Assembly: GCA_002690925.1 (NCBI GenBank) | Contig: NZGD01000103.1 | Span: 1 to 64,000 of the forward strand | Source: Rhodopirellula sp. | GTDB taxonomy: Bacteria > Planctomycetota > Planctomycetia > Pirellulales > Pirellulaceae | Length of the DNA stretch: 64,000 bases | Reading direction: 5' to 3' | In this document: positions 1-8,801 of the stretch, one piece after another | How the letters are laid out: every line of letters begins with the position of its first letter | How positions within the stretch are numbered: position 1 is the stretch's first letter | Position numbers and translations under genes: made by a program | Notes under the pieces: generated by a model | What the model was told of the DNA's origin: nothing | Seen by the model: only the letters and a program-made list of their open reading frames with translations | The model's database searches: none

Positions 1-1160
1 ACGCCGCCACCCGCCATCAACACACTGAAAACACGTGGCCAGTGGTCTCGACCACCACGGGTATTGAGTTTCGGAGTTCGCCCAAACTCTCCCATCACAA
101 CGACCAAAGTTTCGTCCAGCATTGCCCGCTGCTCCAAATCTCGAATCAATGCTGACAATGCATGATCAAGGGAAGGTACCAAACCAACACCAACCTTGGC
201 CCCCGCAAATCCATCTTTCAGTCGAACCTGCAACTTTTCGTGAGTATCCCAACCACGATCATTGACAGTTACAAACGGCACACCTCTTTCCACCAAACGG
301 CGGGCAAGAAGACAACTCTGACCGATCGCCTTACCACCATACTTTTGCCGTAAAGCTGTCGGCTCTTCTTTGAGACGAAACGCTCGCTTCGCATCCTCCG
401 AAGCAATCAGCTTGTAAGCCCGCTCCAAATCGGGGTCAGGGGAATGACTTTGGTTCTCACCTTTGCGCTCCTCAAATGCATTCAGTGCCGCTACGAATTG
501 CCTTCGACGATCAAGCCGGGTTAAATTCAAACCCTGAAAGAAATCAAGATCACGAACAGTAAAGTCTGGTTTCGACGGGTCACTACCAACAGAAAATGGG
601 CGAGTTGCAGCGGGCAAGTATCCACTGCCCGTCAGCCGACTACCACCCACATTAAAACTCGGGACCGCAATATTGGAAGGCAAAACGCCTGATCCATGAT
701 GCAACTGGGAAACAACCGCCCCGTAAGCTGGATATTCCAGCACAGGTGTGGGTTTGTACCCCGTCATCAGATAATGCGTTCCAAAGTTGTGCTCCCCTAA
801 TGGCGACGTCATCGATCGGATAATCGCAATCTGATTCATGGCTGCTGCCGTCTTGGGCAAGCACTCACTGAACCGTATCCCAGGAATCGTTGTGGGAATC
901 GTTCCCAGCGGTCCACGCACCTCCAAGGGTGCCTCAGGTTTAGGATCAAATGTCTCCAGGTGACTGGGACCGCCATCAAGCCAGATAAGAATACAGGACT
1001 TCGCTTTGGTGGCAGCATTGCCTTCAGCAGCCCAAAGTCGCTGATGCCGAAGATAGTCGCCCATCCCCAATCCCAACGCGGTCAGACCACCCACCCTGAT
1101 GAGTTCTCGCCGCCGGACTCCATCACACGTCGCTTCGTGAGTCACACGTGTTTTACTCAT
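1..1160 (-). CDS. DUF1501 family secreted protein (partial, 3' end beyond window)
   Basis: The reading frame opens at the ATG at 1158-1160 on the minus strand and runs off the window edge, so about 386 residues are visible. The N-terminus carries a twin-arginine-like signal (RRRELIRVGG followed by a hydrophobic stretch), as is usual for DUF1501 proteins. Visible DUF1501 hallmarks are LIWLDGGPSHLETFDP near residue 65, a WDTHEK motif and the late MGEFGRTPK segment, which recalls the metal site of alkaline-phosphatase/sulfatase-fold proteins. In planctomycetes DUF1501 genes usually follow a DUF1549/DUF1553 gene, and here that gene ends 109 bases upstream on the same strand. The biochemical role of the family is not established; an exported hydrolase-like protein paired with a cytochrome-motif partner is the best inference. 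Confidence 0.85.
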   Translation of the reverse strand, partial: MSKTRVTHEATCDGVRRRELIRVGGLTALGLGMGDYLRHQRLWAAEGNAATKAKSCILIWLDGGPSHLETFDPKPEAPLEVRGPLGTIPTTIPGIRFSECLPKTAAAMNQIAIIRSMTSPLGEHNFGTHYLMTGYKPTPVLEYPAYGAVVSQLHHGSGVLPSNIAVPSFNVGGSRLTGSGYLPAATRPFSVGSDPSKPDFTVRDLDFFQGLNLTRLDRRRQFVAALNAFEERKGENQSHSPDPDLERAYKLIASEDAKRAFRLKEEPTALRQKYGGKAIGQSCLLARRLVERGVPFVTVNDRGWDTHEKLQVRLKDGFAGAKVGVGLVPSLDHALSALIRDLEQRAMLDETLVVVMGEFGRTPKLNTRGGRDHWPRVFSVLMAGGG

Positions 1161-1269
1161 GATCAGTTTGCCTTTGATGAAAAATCAAGACGGGTTATCC
1201 GAGGGTATTGCTTGGCAGGAAATGGACGAAAACATTTGGGTAATCAACGACGATTACCAAGGTCATCTT

Positions 1270-3435
1270 TTAATGATTGGTTACAAACTCTTTGCAGGTC
1301 AAAAGACTCCAGACAAAATCTTCGAGTAGATTCCGCCTTTCACCATTACTCTCGTTCAATTGCCGACTCCAAAATTGCTGTTCAGTCTCCGTAACTGACC
1401 TCGACAGCGCCGCACGATAAAAATCTTCTACAATAGCCTCGTTGGTCACCCCCGCTGCGATCAGGCGTGAGAGTCGCCCATGCTCGGAAGCAATCCGCTG
1501 GTTCAGAATCGGGCCATTAAAAAGATGTAATTTCAGCGGCAGCCCGCCAGTACCTGCCGAAGATGCGGGTACCTCGCAGCTGCTCTCACGCGCACATCTG
1601 CCAAGTGCATCAAGTGTCTGAGACGCAACTTGTGGATTGGTAAGGGCCACAGCCCTTGTTCCCAGAGGCTTGCCACCATAGAGCTCTGGTATTCCCAAAA
1701 CATCAGAGATGGCATCCGCTAAGACCTCAGGTTCCATACGCTGAACGATCCGGTGAGAGTAATAGCGAACATCACTCTCGTTACCACGCACCGAAAAACG
1801 ACTCCGTGCATAGGCATCGCTAGCAGCGATCACTCGCAAGGTGTGTCGGAGATCAAATCCATATTCAACAAAATCATCTGCAAGCTTCTGTAACAGCTTC
1901 GGATGTGTCGCCGGATTGGTGGCTCTTAAATCATCCGCTGGCTCAACCAACCCCCGGCCCATCATCGCTTTCCACAAACGATTCACAATCGCTCGCGCGA
2001 AGTAGGGATTTTTATCGGCGATCAACCAGTCAGCCAAGTCATTCAGCGGTTCCTCACTATCATCAACGAACTTCGCACCAGGAATCCGCGGGATAGCGTT
2101 CTTTCCAGTTTTCGGATGAATGACCTGTCCATTATCTGAAACCTTAACGACCTGCCCCGATCGAACTTTGGCAAAGACTGCAGCCAAACCATGGTAATCG
2201 TCTTGAGTCCAACGATCCAAAGGATGGTCGTGGCAATTGGCACAGCGCAGCCGAGTTCCCATGAACAACTCACTGGTAAATTCCGCTTGTTCTCTAGGCC
2301 CACTCACCGTGCGATAAAAGTTTGCTTGGCCAACCTGATGTGTATCCCCTTTCGCCAGCAACAGTTTCTTTGCAATAACGTCGTAACCGACATTTTCAGC
2401 AACCTGTTGTTGCAACCATTGATGGTACCGCTGAGCACCGACTTCATTGCCTGACTGAACGTGAATCCTGAGCAACTTGGCCAACTGCAAAGTCCAATAT
2501 TCCGTGAATTCATCGGAATTCAATAAACGGTCAATCAAATTGGTGCGGCGATTGGATTCATCATCATCCAAAAAATCCTGTATGGTTTCCGCAATTGGCA
2601 ATCTTCCTGTCAAATCCAAGGTAACTCGCCGCAGAAACACTTCATCTGCCGCATCGTTGGACGCAGGGATTCCAAGCGTGGCGAGCAACTCGTTGACCGA
2701 CCGATCAATGAAATGATCTCGGCTGATAAATTGCTCCCGATCAATCACTTGTTTCTGATCATCAGCATCCCCATTCGCGGACGAGCGATGGAACGGCAGC
2801 ATGATTTCGATTGGCTTGACCTGACTGAGGTAGCGGGCGATGACAACATGCCGTCCCTTTCTAAGCACCTTAACTTCAGCCGTTTGGAAATCGATTTCGA
2901 CGGCGACCGGATCTTCAGGTGTAAATACTGTATGACGAGTCACATCTCGAGATGAGCCATCCGAAAAGTGGGCAACAGACTTCAATTGAAATCGTTCATC
3001 CGGATCACGTAATACGACTGAAGAAGGTGACACCACCAACCGTGAAAACTGTGGTCGCGGTTTCAATCCCTCGTACTTTGCACCGTCTCGAATCCACTGT
3101 CTCAAACGTGCTGCACCCTCTGATTCAGGATCGAGCCGAAAGCCCCCCCCATGTTCCATCGCTTCGGTAGGCTTCATCAATACCAAACTTTGTTCCGGTT
3201 CCTGCAAATTGACCCTGCGGCCTTTGAGTTCCAACGCGAGAACGCGATAGTCAGCAGCAGGATCACTGCCGTACAAAGACAATTTCAGTCCCCCGCGACC
3301 GATGGCTGCACCATGGCATGCGCCAGTATTGCATCCAGCCTTCGTCAAGACGGGGATTACATCATGGTCAAAATCAATAGCCGCGTCCGCCCCTGCGGGC
3401 AGCACAGCAAAAAGAACCATCCACCAGATGAACAC
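1270..3435 (-). CDS. DUF1549/DUF1553 protein with N-terminal cytochrome-c-like motif
   Basis: 721 residues from a GTG at 3433-3435, 3 bases after the stop of the upstream gene. A short hydrophobic leader is followed by a heme-like motif with unusual spacing (C35-N-T-G-A-C40-H41, i.e. CxxxxCH). Then come a bacterial Ig-like region (about 110-215), a DUF1549 domain (about 235-330, with FLRRVTLDLTGRLP) and DUF1553 to the C-terminus. A second motif, CANCHDHPLDRW, lies near residue 385 and fits the normal CxxCH pattern. These proteins are greatly expanded in planctomycetes; their substrates are unknown. Tight packing with the upstream thioredoxin-fold gene and the downstream DUF1501 gene suggests one transcript. 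A role as an exported redox or carbohydrate-active complex is inference. Confidence 0.88.
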   Translation of the reverse strand: MFIWWMVLFAVLPAGADAAIDFDHDVIPVLTKAGCNTGACHGAAIGRGGLKLSLYGSDPAADYRVLALELKGRRVNLQEPEQSLVLMKPTEAMEHGGGFRLDPESEGAARLRQWIRDGAKYEGLKPRPQFSRLVVSPSSVVLRDPDERFQLKSVAHFSDGSSRDVTRHTVFTPEDPVAVEIDFQTAEVKVLRKGRHVVIARYLSQVKPIEIMLPFHRSSANGDADDQKQVIDREQFISRDHFIDRSVNELLATLGIPASNDAADEVFLRRVTLDLTGRLPIAETIQDFLDDDESNRRTNLIDRLLNSDEFTEYWTLQLAKLLRIHVQSGNEVGAQRYHQWLQQQVAENVGYDVIAKKLLLAKGDTHQVGQANFYRTVSGPREQAEFTSELFMGTRLRCANCHDHPLDRWTQDDYHGLAAVFAKVRSGQVVKVSDNGQVIHPKTGKNAIPRIPGAKFVDDSEEPLNDLADWLIADKNPYFARAIVNRLWKAMMGRGLVEPADDLRATNPATHPKLLQKLADDFVEYGFDLRHTLRVIAASDAYARSRFSVRGNESDVRYYSHRIVQRMEPEVLADAISDVLGIPELYGGKPLGTRAVALTNPQVASQTLDALGRCARESSCEVPASSAGTGGLPLKLHLFNGPILNQRIASEHGRLSRLIAAGVTNEAIVEDFYRAALSRSVTETEQQFWSRQLNESNGERRNLLEDFVWSLLTCKEFVTNH

Positions 3436-3438
3436 CGC

Positions 3439-4440
3439 TCACTCCTGCTTGGACGATGATTCTGGCGTGGCATTGGGCTGCTCGCCATTAATACGAATTT
3501 CAGTTTTATATTCCTGAAACCAACTCTGTAACAGTTTTTGTGCTTCCGGATTTCCGTAATTTTTCAAACGGCCAGAATTCACCACGGTTGCTACGATGCG
3601 GGCCAATTCCTTTTTGGCATTTTCATTTTTTGCAACATACTCCTCAACCTGACTCGCGGCTTGGCGTACCTCTTCATTTGTGGCCTGTTTATTGATGACA
3701 CCTCGCAACAATGCTGTAAGTTTTGGATCTCGGTTCGTGTTTCCTGCACCACTTCGGGACCCATTCTCGGGACGGTCGTTCTGATTTCCGCGTGTCATCC
3801 GCGAACGGCCGGCATACCGCGCTTCCAACGCATCCATTGATGGCACCTTGCCTCCACCGGAAACGGCTACAACTGATTCAAGAATCGCGGGCCCATCCAC
3901 CTGCAATTGCGGCTGCACCAGCGCGAAGTTGCCGGTCACCTTTCCCTGGTTACCCACGAGCACCGTCACAATCACATTCCGGTTAAGGCCGTACGCACCG
4001 GGCCCCTCTTTGCCTTCCATGAACATCCCATATTTCACGTTGTCACTGAATAGACGTTGGACATTCTTTGACCACGTTGCTGTTGCCGTTGCATCATCTG
4101 TCAGAAACACGACACCAACATTCATTCCCTTATCTTTCCGCTCTGCTGCGAATTTCGTCACTGCTCTCATCAACCCAAACCCCGGTCTCGTCAATTCATG
4201 AATGAAGACCAGAACGATGGGCTGCCCCTTGGCATCAGCAACAGGATCAAAAACCTGTCCCTCTGATTCATCAACGAGCGAAGTGACATTAAAACCGGGC
4301 AATGCCTCTCCTACCTGCGGACCGGAAAACACTGAATCAGCTGCTTCCTTCTCAGTATCCTGAGCATGAACAGGCGGTGCTTGCGGTAAACACACGACAA
4401 CAAATGGCAATAGAAAAGAAAAACAACGAAAGTTGGTCAT
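3439..4440 (-). CDS. secreted thioredoxin-fold-like protein lacking cysteines
   Basis: 333 residues from the ATG at 4438-4440. This start is preferred over an in-frame upstream codon at 4575 because it opens a good signal peptide (hydrophobic stretch ending in a VHAQ cleavage site) and has AAGGAA 6 bases upstream. After the signal, the segment around residues 45-175 reads like a redoxin/thioredoxin fold: GEALPGFNVTSL, then a QPIVLVFIHELTRPGF strand-helix. The mature protein contains no cysteine, so it cannot be a catalytic thioredoxin or peroxiredoxin. The C-terminal third is charged and helical. It is the first gene of a three-gene minus-strand cluster with DUF1549/1553 and DUF1501 genes. 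The function is unknown; a structural or binding role in that system is inference. Confidence 0.75.
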   Translation of the reverse strand: MTNFRCFSFLLPFVVVCLPQAPPVHAQDTEKEAADSVFSGPQVGEALPGFNVTSLVDESEGQVFDPVADAKGQPIVLVFIHELTRPGFGLMRAVTKFAAERKDKGMNVGVVFLTDDATATATWSKNVQRLFSDNVKYGMFMEGKEGPGAYGLNRNVIVTVLVGNQGKVTGNFALVQPQLQVDGPAILESVVAVSGGGKVPSMDALEARYAGRSRMTRGNQNDRPENGSRSGAGNTNRDPKLTALLRGVINKQATNEEVRQAASQVEEYVAKNENAKKELARIVATVVNSGRLKNYGNPEAQKLLQSWFQEYKTEIRINGEQPNATPESSSKQE

Positions 4441-5205
4441 TCGGAATTCCTTCAAACAAGACGGGACCTCGTAAGTTTCTACATTGTGGCAGAGATAAAA
4501 ACATCTTGCTGCCCTGACGCTAAAGAAAGGTGAAATAGTTGTAACACACCGCTCGTTCCCGCAAATTTTGCTCAAATTTGAACATCAGAATTGCCCCCTC
4601 GCTTTGGGACCATTCCGAAATCCTCGGACAGCCCGAACGAGGCCAAAGCTGGGAACCGATTCACGCGGGAAAGCAACCCTGAGCACAAATCCACTCCCAG
4701 AACTCCACGTGGGATACCCTGGTTGGTCCGCGTATGTTTCCTCGAGCACCCAAGTGCCAGAAACCTTGCCACCTAGTGAACATCAGTTGACGCGGTCAGA
4801 ATTAACTCGGCCAGCGTCATATGAACCATTTAGGACCAGCTTCCCAACGATTAGGTAATTCATGAGGGGTCACCCAACGTTCAGTTACAAAAAGATACCG
4901 GAAAGCCATTTTTCACGAGGCAAATGGCTGCGATAGTGTGTTTTGATCAAGGAGGCCTGCCCTGATCGTGCTGGACGAAGTCACAAAGCCTCTCACCCCC
5001 TGCACCAAAAAATCACCAGCGGCGACCACTGCTCACTGTACGCAAAACTGTACCTAGCACTGCACAACGCAACATGAGTTCCATCGATACGGATTTATGT
5101 TCCAAGTTAAACAGATGAATTGCACTTGGTAATTACGCTTACCTGTGCACCATCTCCACAGCAAGCCAATTCACTCATACAACCTTCCGAAGAAGGCAAA
5201 AGACC
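4441..5205. other. intergenic region between divergent genes
   Basis: 765 bases separate the minus-strand secreted gene (start 4440) from the plus-strand adaptor (start 5206). Short open frames occur on both strands around 4570-4860, but they overlap one another, lack ribosome-binding sites and have no recognisable composition, so none is called. It must contain two divergent promoters; no convincing -35/-10 pair was found by eye. Confidence 0.5.
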
Positions 5206-6837
5206 ATGTGGATCAAAACAGCAATCGGCATCACGGCACTTGCGGCAATTGCGGCCGGAGCAATGCCATTTTTGCAGAAGCAGGACAGCAACACCGCTGA
5301 CAAGTCGCTCATGACCTACAAAGTCAGCCGAGGTGACCTCAGCGTGACTGTCACTGAAAACGGAATGCTGGAGAGTTCCAACAACGAGGAGATCAAATGC
5401 ATGGTCAAGGGTGGCAGCACTGTGCTTTGGGTGATTGAGACCGGCACAATTGTCGAAGCAGGAGAGGAACTGGTTCGTATGGATACATCCTTGATCGAAG
5501 ATAACATCACTCAGCAACAGATCACTTATGAACGTGCAGTAGCAAATGAAATCATTGCGCAAAGCGAAGTTGATGTTGCAAAAACCAACATCGAAGAGTA
5601 CGTCAACGGCACTTACCTTGAAGAACGCAATACCATTGAAAAATCCATTTTCGACTCTGAGGAAATGGTCAAGAAGCGTCAACTGGCATTTGAATCTTCC
5701 TTGCGGCTTGCATCGAAGGGTATGTTCGGCTCACTTCAAATGGAGAGTGAGCAATATGCAGTCGACTCAGCACGTAAAGATCTTGAATTGCAAAAGAGCA
5801 AACTTGAGACCCTTGACCGTTACAAGAAGAAAAAGACGCTTCAACAATTACAAAGTGCACTCAACGCTGCACAGGCAAGACTGGCGGCAGAAAAAGCATC
5901 TCTCAAACTAGCGAAAGACAGGCTGGACCGCGACAAAGAGCAGCTAACAAATTGCATCATCACAGCCCCAGCTGAGGGCATGGTAATTTTCCCCTCTGCC
6001 GCTGAGTGGAAAGAGACGCCCGACATCGAAGAAGGTGCGCGGGTGCGAGAGCAACAAACACTTCTCATGATTCCAGATACAAGCAAGATGCAAGTGAAGG
6101 TTGGCGTTCACGAATCGAAAGTGAGCCGTCTTAAGATTGGAATGACTGCCCAGGTTGCCTTGCAAGACTTGGAATTGACAGGCAAGGTGAACGAGATTGC
6201 GGAAGTCACCCGTCCAGCGGGTTGGTGGACGGGCAACATGGTGAAGTACGACACATTGATTCGCTTGGATCCCCAGCCTGGTCTAAAACCGGGTATGAGC
6301 GCAATCGTGGATATTGTCCTCGCAAGTTACAGCGATGTTCTCAAAGTTCCTGTGGCTGCGATCGTCGAATCAGCCGATGGATTCTTGTGCTGGATTCGCA
6401 AGGACGGCCAGATCGAAAGAAGAAATGTAACCTTGGGTGATACCAATGATGAGTACACCGTGGTTGAGTCTGGATTATCTGAGGGAGATGAGGTTGTGCT
6501 CAATCCACTTGCTCATCTGAAACAAGCCGAACAGGAAGCTTTGAAGCCGGGTAACTCCAGCGGGGCGAACAATCCGTCCATTGATACTTCGCCGAAGAAA
6601 CAGGAGCAATCAGCAACCAAGAAAAGTAGTTCGACTGACTCGACCAAAAAAATAAAGACTGAGACAGAAAGCCAGAAACTACTAAAAGCAGGGGACAAGA
6701 ACGGCGATGGGTTTTTGCAAAAGACGGAACTGCCAGCAAAAGACCAGGCAAACTTTTCCAAAATTGACGCGAACAAGGATAACAAAATCAGCAACTCTGA
6801 ACTGAGTGCTGCCCTGAAAGCGGCCAAAGGAAAATGA
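5206..6837 (+). CDS. HlyD/MacA-type membrane-fusion (adaptor) protein with C-terminal EF-hands
   Basis: 543 residues; the ATG has GAAGG 9 bases upstream. An N-terminal signal-anchor (about 1-22) is followed by a lipoyl-like half motif, a long helical hairpin (about 95-250), the second lipoyl half (TAPAEGMVIF), beta-barrel and membrane-proximal domains to about 450. This is the architecture of periplasmic adaptors of MacAB-type ABC systems. Unusually, a Ser/Lys-rich linker leads to two EF-hand calcium loops: D497-K-N-G-D-G with E508, and D521-A-N-K-D-N with E532. Family knowledge: such adaptors bridge an inner-membrane transporter to the outer membrane. The EF-hands suggest calcium-dependent folding or assembly, which is inference. 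The stop overlaps the start of the permease gene (ATGA), so the two are translationally coupled. Confidence 0.88.
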   Translation: MWIKTAIGITALAAIAAGAMPFLQKQDSNTADKSLMTYKVSRGDLSVTVTENGMLESSNNEEIKCMVKGGSTVLWVIETGTIVEAGEELVRMDTSLIEDNITQQQITYERAVANEIIAQSEVDVAKTNIEEYVNGTYLEERNTIEKSIFDSEEMVKKRQLAFESSLRLASKGMFGSLQMESEQYAVDSARKDLELQKSKLETLDRYKKKKTLQQLQSALNAAQARLAAEKASLKLAKDRLDRDKEQLTNCIITAPAEGMVIFPSAAEWKETPDIEEGARVREQQTLLMIPDTSKMQVKVGVHESKVSRLKIGMTAQVALQDLELTGKVNEIAEVTRPAGWWTGNMVKYDTLIRLDPQPGLKPGMSAIVDIVLASYSDVLKVPVAAIVESADGFLCWIRKDGQIERRNVTLGDTNDEYTVVESGLSEGDEVVLNPLAHLKQAEQEALKPGNSSGANNPSIDTSPKKQEQSATKKSSSTDSTKKIKTETESQKLLKAGDKNGDGFLQKTELPAKDQANFSKIDANKDNKISNSELSAALKAAKGK

Positions 6838-8147
6838 GCAGTCTACTGGGACAAACTCTGGTACTGGGAGTCAAAAGTCTGCTACTGCAAAAGATGCGGT
6901 CGTCTCTGGCCGCACTCGGTATCTTCATTGGTACAACAACCGTCATCTGGTTGGTAGCTATGGGTGAAGGTGTCAGCTATGACGCACAACAGCAGATCAT
7001 GGAATTGGGCGCCAACAACATCATCATTCGGAGTGTCGAACCGCAGTCGGCAGACAATGCTGCAGAAAGAGTCAAAACCTATGGGTTGCTGCGGAAGGAC
7101 TATCGACGAATTCTTGCCAATGTTCCCACCATCAGTAGTGCCGTTCCCATGCGGGAACTGAAGCGACAGTTCCTTGTTGATGGCAGAACAGCGGATGTCA
7201 ACTTGGTGGGATGCACGCGTGAGTACCTTGATCTGAATCATCTTCAGATTGCTCGTGGCCGATGGATGGCTCCACAAGATGATGGTGTCAACGTCATCAT
7301 CCTTGCGGACCAAACAGCAAAACGGCTATTTCCCCTCAGCAATCCGATCGGAAAAAAGGTCGGTGTTCAAAGTGACGTTTACACGGTCATTGGACAAACG
7401 AAACCAAGGGCAGCTGCAGCCGCGATAGGTGGAAGTCTTGAAGCACGCGACTATGCCTATGACGCCTACATTCCCCTGAAAACATTTGAGCAGCGAGTTG
7501 GTGACCAAATCATGACTCGTCAGGGGGAAGGTTTCAATTTTCGCGGCGAAATCGTTGAGCTGACTCAAATTACTTTGACCGTCGACGACATCGAAACTGT
7601 CGATGCAACCGCCGCGATTGTTGAGCTGCTGTTGAAGGAAAATCACGAGCAGGAAGACTATGCTGTGGTCGTGCCCAAGGAACTGCTGGCCCAGGCCGCG
7701 CGCACCAGGGCAATGTTCAATGTTCTGTTGGTAGTGATCGCCGGCATCTCACTTTTAGTAGGTGGCATCGGCATCATGAACATCATGCTGGCCACAGTTA
7801 CCGAACGAACACGAGAAATCGGGATTCGACGCGCTTTGGGTGCACAACGAAGTGACATCATTTCGCAATTCTTGACGGAAACCTTGGTCTTGACGGGTAG
7901 CGGAGGACTTCTGGGAGTTCTGTTTGGCTTGCTGTGCAAGCCGTTGTTCCAGTTTTTGCGGTACGTTGTGCTGCTGGTCGATCCTGACTTATTGCCGCCG
8001 ACGGTTTTAACCCTCGAGCCAAGAATCGCATTCTGGTCCATTGGGCTTTCACTCTTCATCTCATTGGGAGTCGGTTTAATCTTTGGTGTCTACCCAGCTC
8101 GCCGCGCAGCATACATGAACCCAATCGATGCCCTGAGACACGAGTAG
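6834..8147 (+). CDS. MacB/FtsX-type ABC transporter permease
   Basis: 437 residues, overlapping the adaptor stop by 4 bases. It shows the standard order: a first membrane span (about 20-45, after LRSSLAALGIFIG-like residues), a large periplasmic MacB_PCD domain (about 50-285), then three C-terminal spans in the FtsX domain, including GGIGIMNIMLATVTERTREIG and GIRRALGA, the cytoplasmic coupling motif for the ATPase. No ATP-binding gene is adjacent: the next plus-strand gene is an unrelated giant membrane protein, and the upstream gene is the adaptor. In MacB itself the ATPase is fused at the N-terminus, and it is clearly absent here, so the ATPase must be encoded elsewhere. The likely role is extrusion of a peptide, lipid or lipoprotein from the periplasm, or mechanotransmission. 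Confidence 0.9.
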   Translation: MSSLLGQTLVLGVKSLLLQKMRSSLAALGIFIGTTTVIWLVAMGEGVSYDAQQQIMELGANNIIIRSVEPQSADNAAERVKTYGLLRKDYRRILANVPTISSAVPMRELKRQFLVDGRTADVNLVGCTREYLDLNHLQIARGRWMAPQDDGVNVIILADQTAKRLFPLSNPIGKKVGVQSDVYTVIGQTKPRAAAAAIGGSLEARDYAYDAYIPLKTFEQRVGDQIMTRQGEGFNFRGEIVELTQITLTVDDIETVDATAAIVELLLKENHEQEDYAVVVPKELLAQAARTRAMFNVLLVVIAGISLLVGGIGIMNIMLATVTERTREIGIRRALGAQRSDIISQFLTETLVLTGSGGLLGVLFGLLCKPLFQFLRYVVLLVDPDLLPPTVLTLEPRIAFWSIGLSLFISLGVGLIFGVYPARRAAYMNPIDALRHE

Positions 8148-8156
8148 CGTACAGCA

Positions 8157-8178
8157 TTCTGAAAGCTCAGTTTCAGAA
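8157..8178 (+). terminator. hairpin just after the permease stop
   Basis: TTCTGAAA at 8157-8164 and its exact complement TTTCAGAA at 8171-8178 form an 8-bp stem with a 6-base loop, beginning 9 bases after the stop at 8147. There is no T-run behind it, so it is either a weak or Rho-assisted terminator or a 3'-end stabiliser. Confidence 0.35.
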
Positions 8179-8801
8179 CGGACGAATGCTTGGATCTTCT
8201 ACCGATTCCACAGGTGCTTTTCGATCACGCTATCTTCTTTGGTTTGGTTGCCGTGAAACGATAACAGCAGAAACGGGACGGGGCGTTTTGCAAAGTGTGG
8301 TCATAGTAATCAACCATTTGCTGTATTCATTTCGTTCCCCTCGGGGATACTGCCAATCGAAGGTGAGTCAGAACTCCTAAAACACCTTCCTGATGAATAC
8401 CACCGCATACTGTTTCTATTTGTTCAGATACTGTTTGCCTGAACAGTGACTTGCGACTCAACGGGACCGGTCTGTTTCCTGCTCCCCAAAGCCAAACGGA
8501 CACTGGATACATCTCAGAGTCTTCATACTGGGGCTACATGGCACCAGCGACACGGTCAACGCAATTCGTCGGGCAGATGGAACGTTAACACTCCCGTTGT
8601 TTTCCGAAGCCATCGAATCCCCCCGGGTTCAGACGCTGTGAACTACGTAAACAACGTCTTTTTCGCAGTCTTTTGGCCAAAATTTCATTTAACCACGGTC
8701 ATGGGCGCAACAAACAACAAGACTTGGACTCTTTGCATCAACTGCCGCATTCCGGTAACGCCAAAAATGTCGTACCCATTGCAAACAAGTAAGTGGTTGA
8801 A
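8179..8801. other. intergenic region upstream of the giant membrane protein gene
   Basis: About 620 bases with no convincing gene. A plus-strand open frame at 8446-8820 is Cys/Trp/His-rich and lacks a ribosome-binding site; its last part overlaps the next gene in another frame. No promoter pair or riboswitch was recognised. Confidence 0.4.

Noticed and set aside
4568-4858. 96-codon frame in the 4.4-5.2 kb gap
   Set aside because: Pro/Ser/Arg-rich, no start signal, and overlapped by other equally poor frames.
5107-5682. 191-codon minus-strand frame
   Set aside because: It is antisense to the adaptor gene, with Cys/Phe/His-rich composition typical of a shadow frame.
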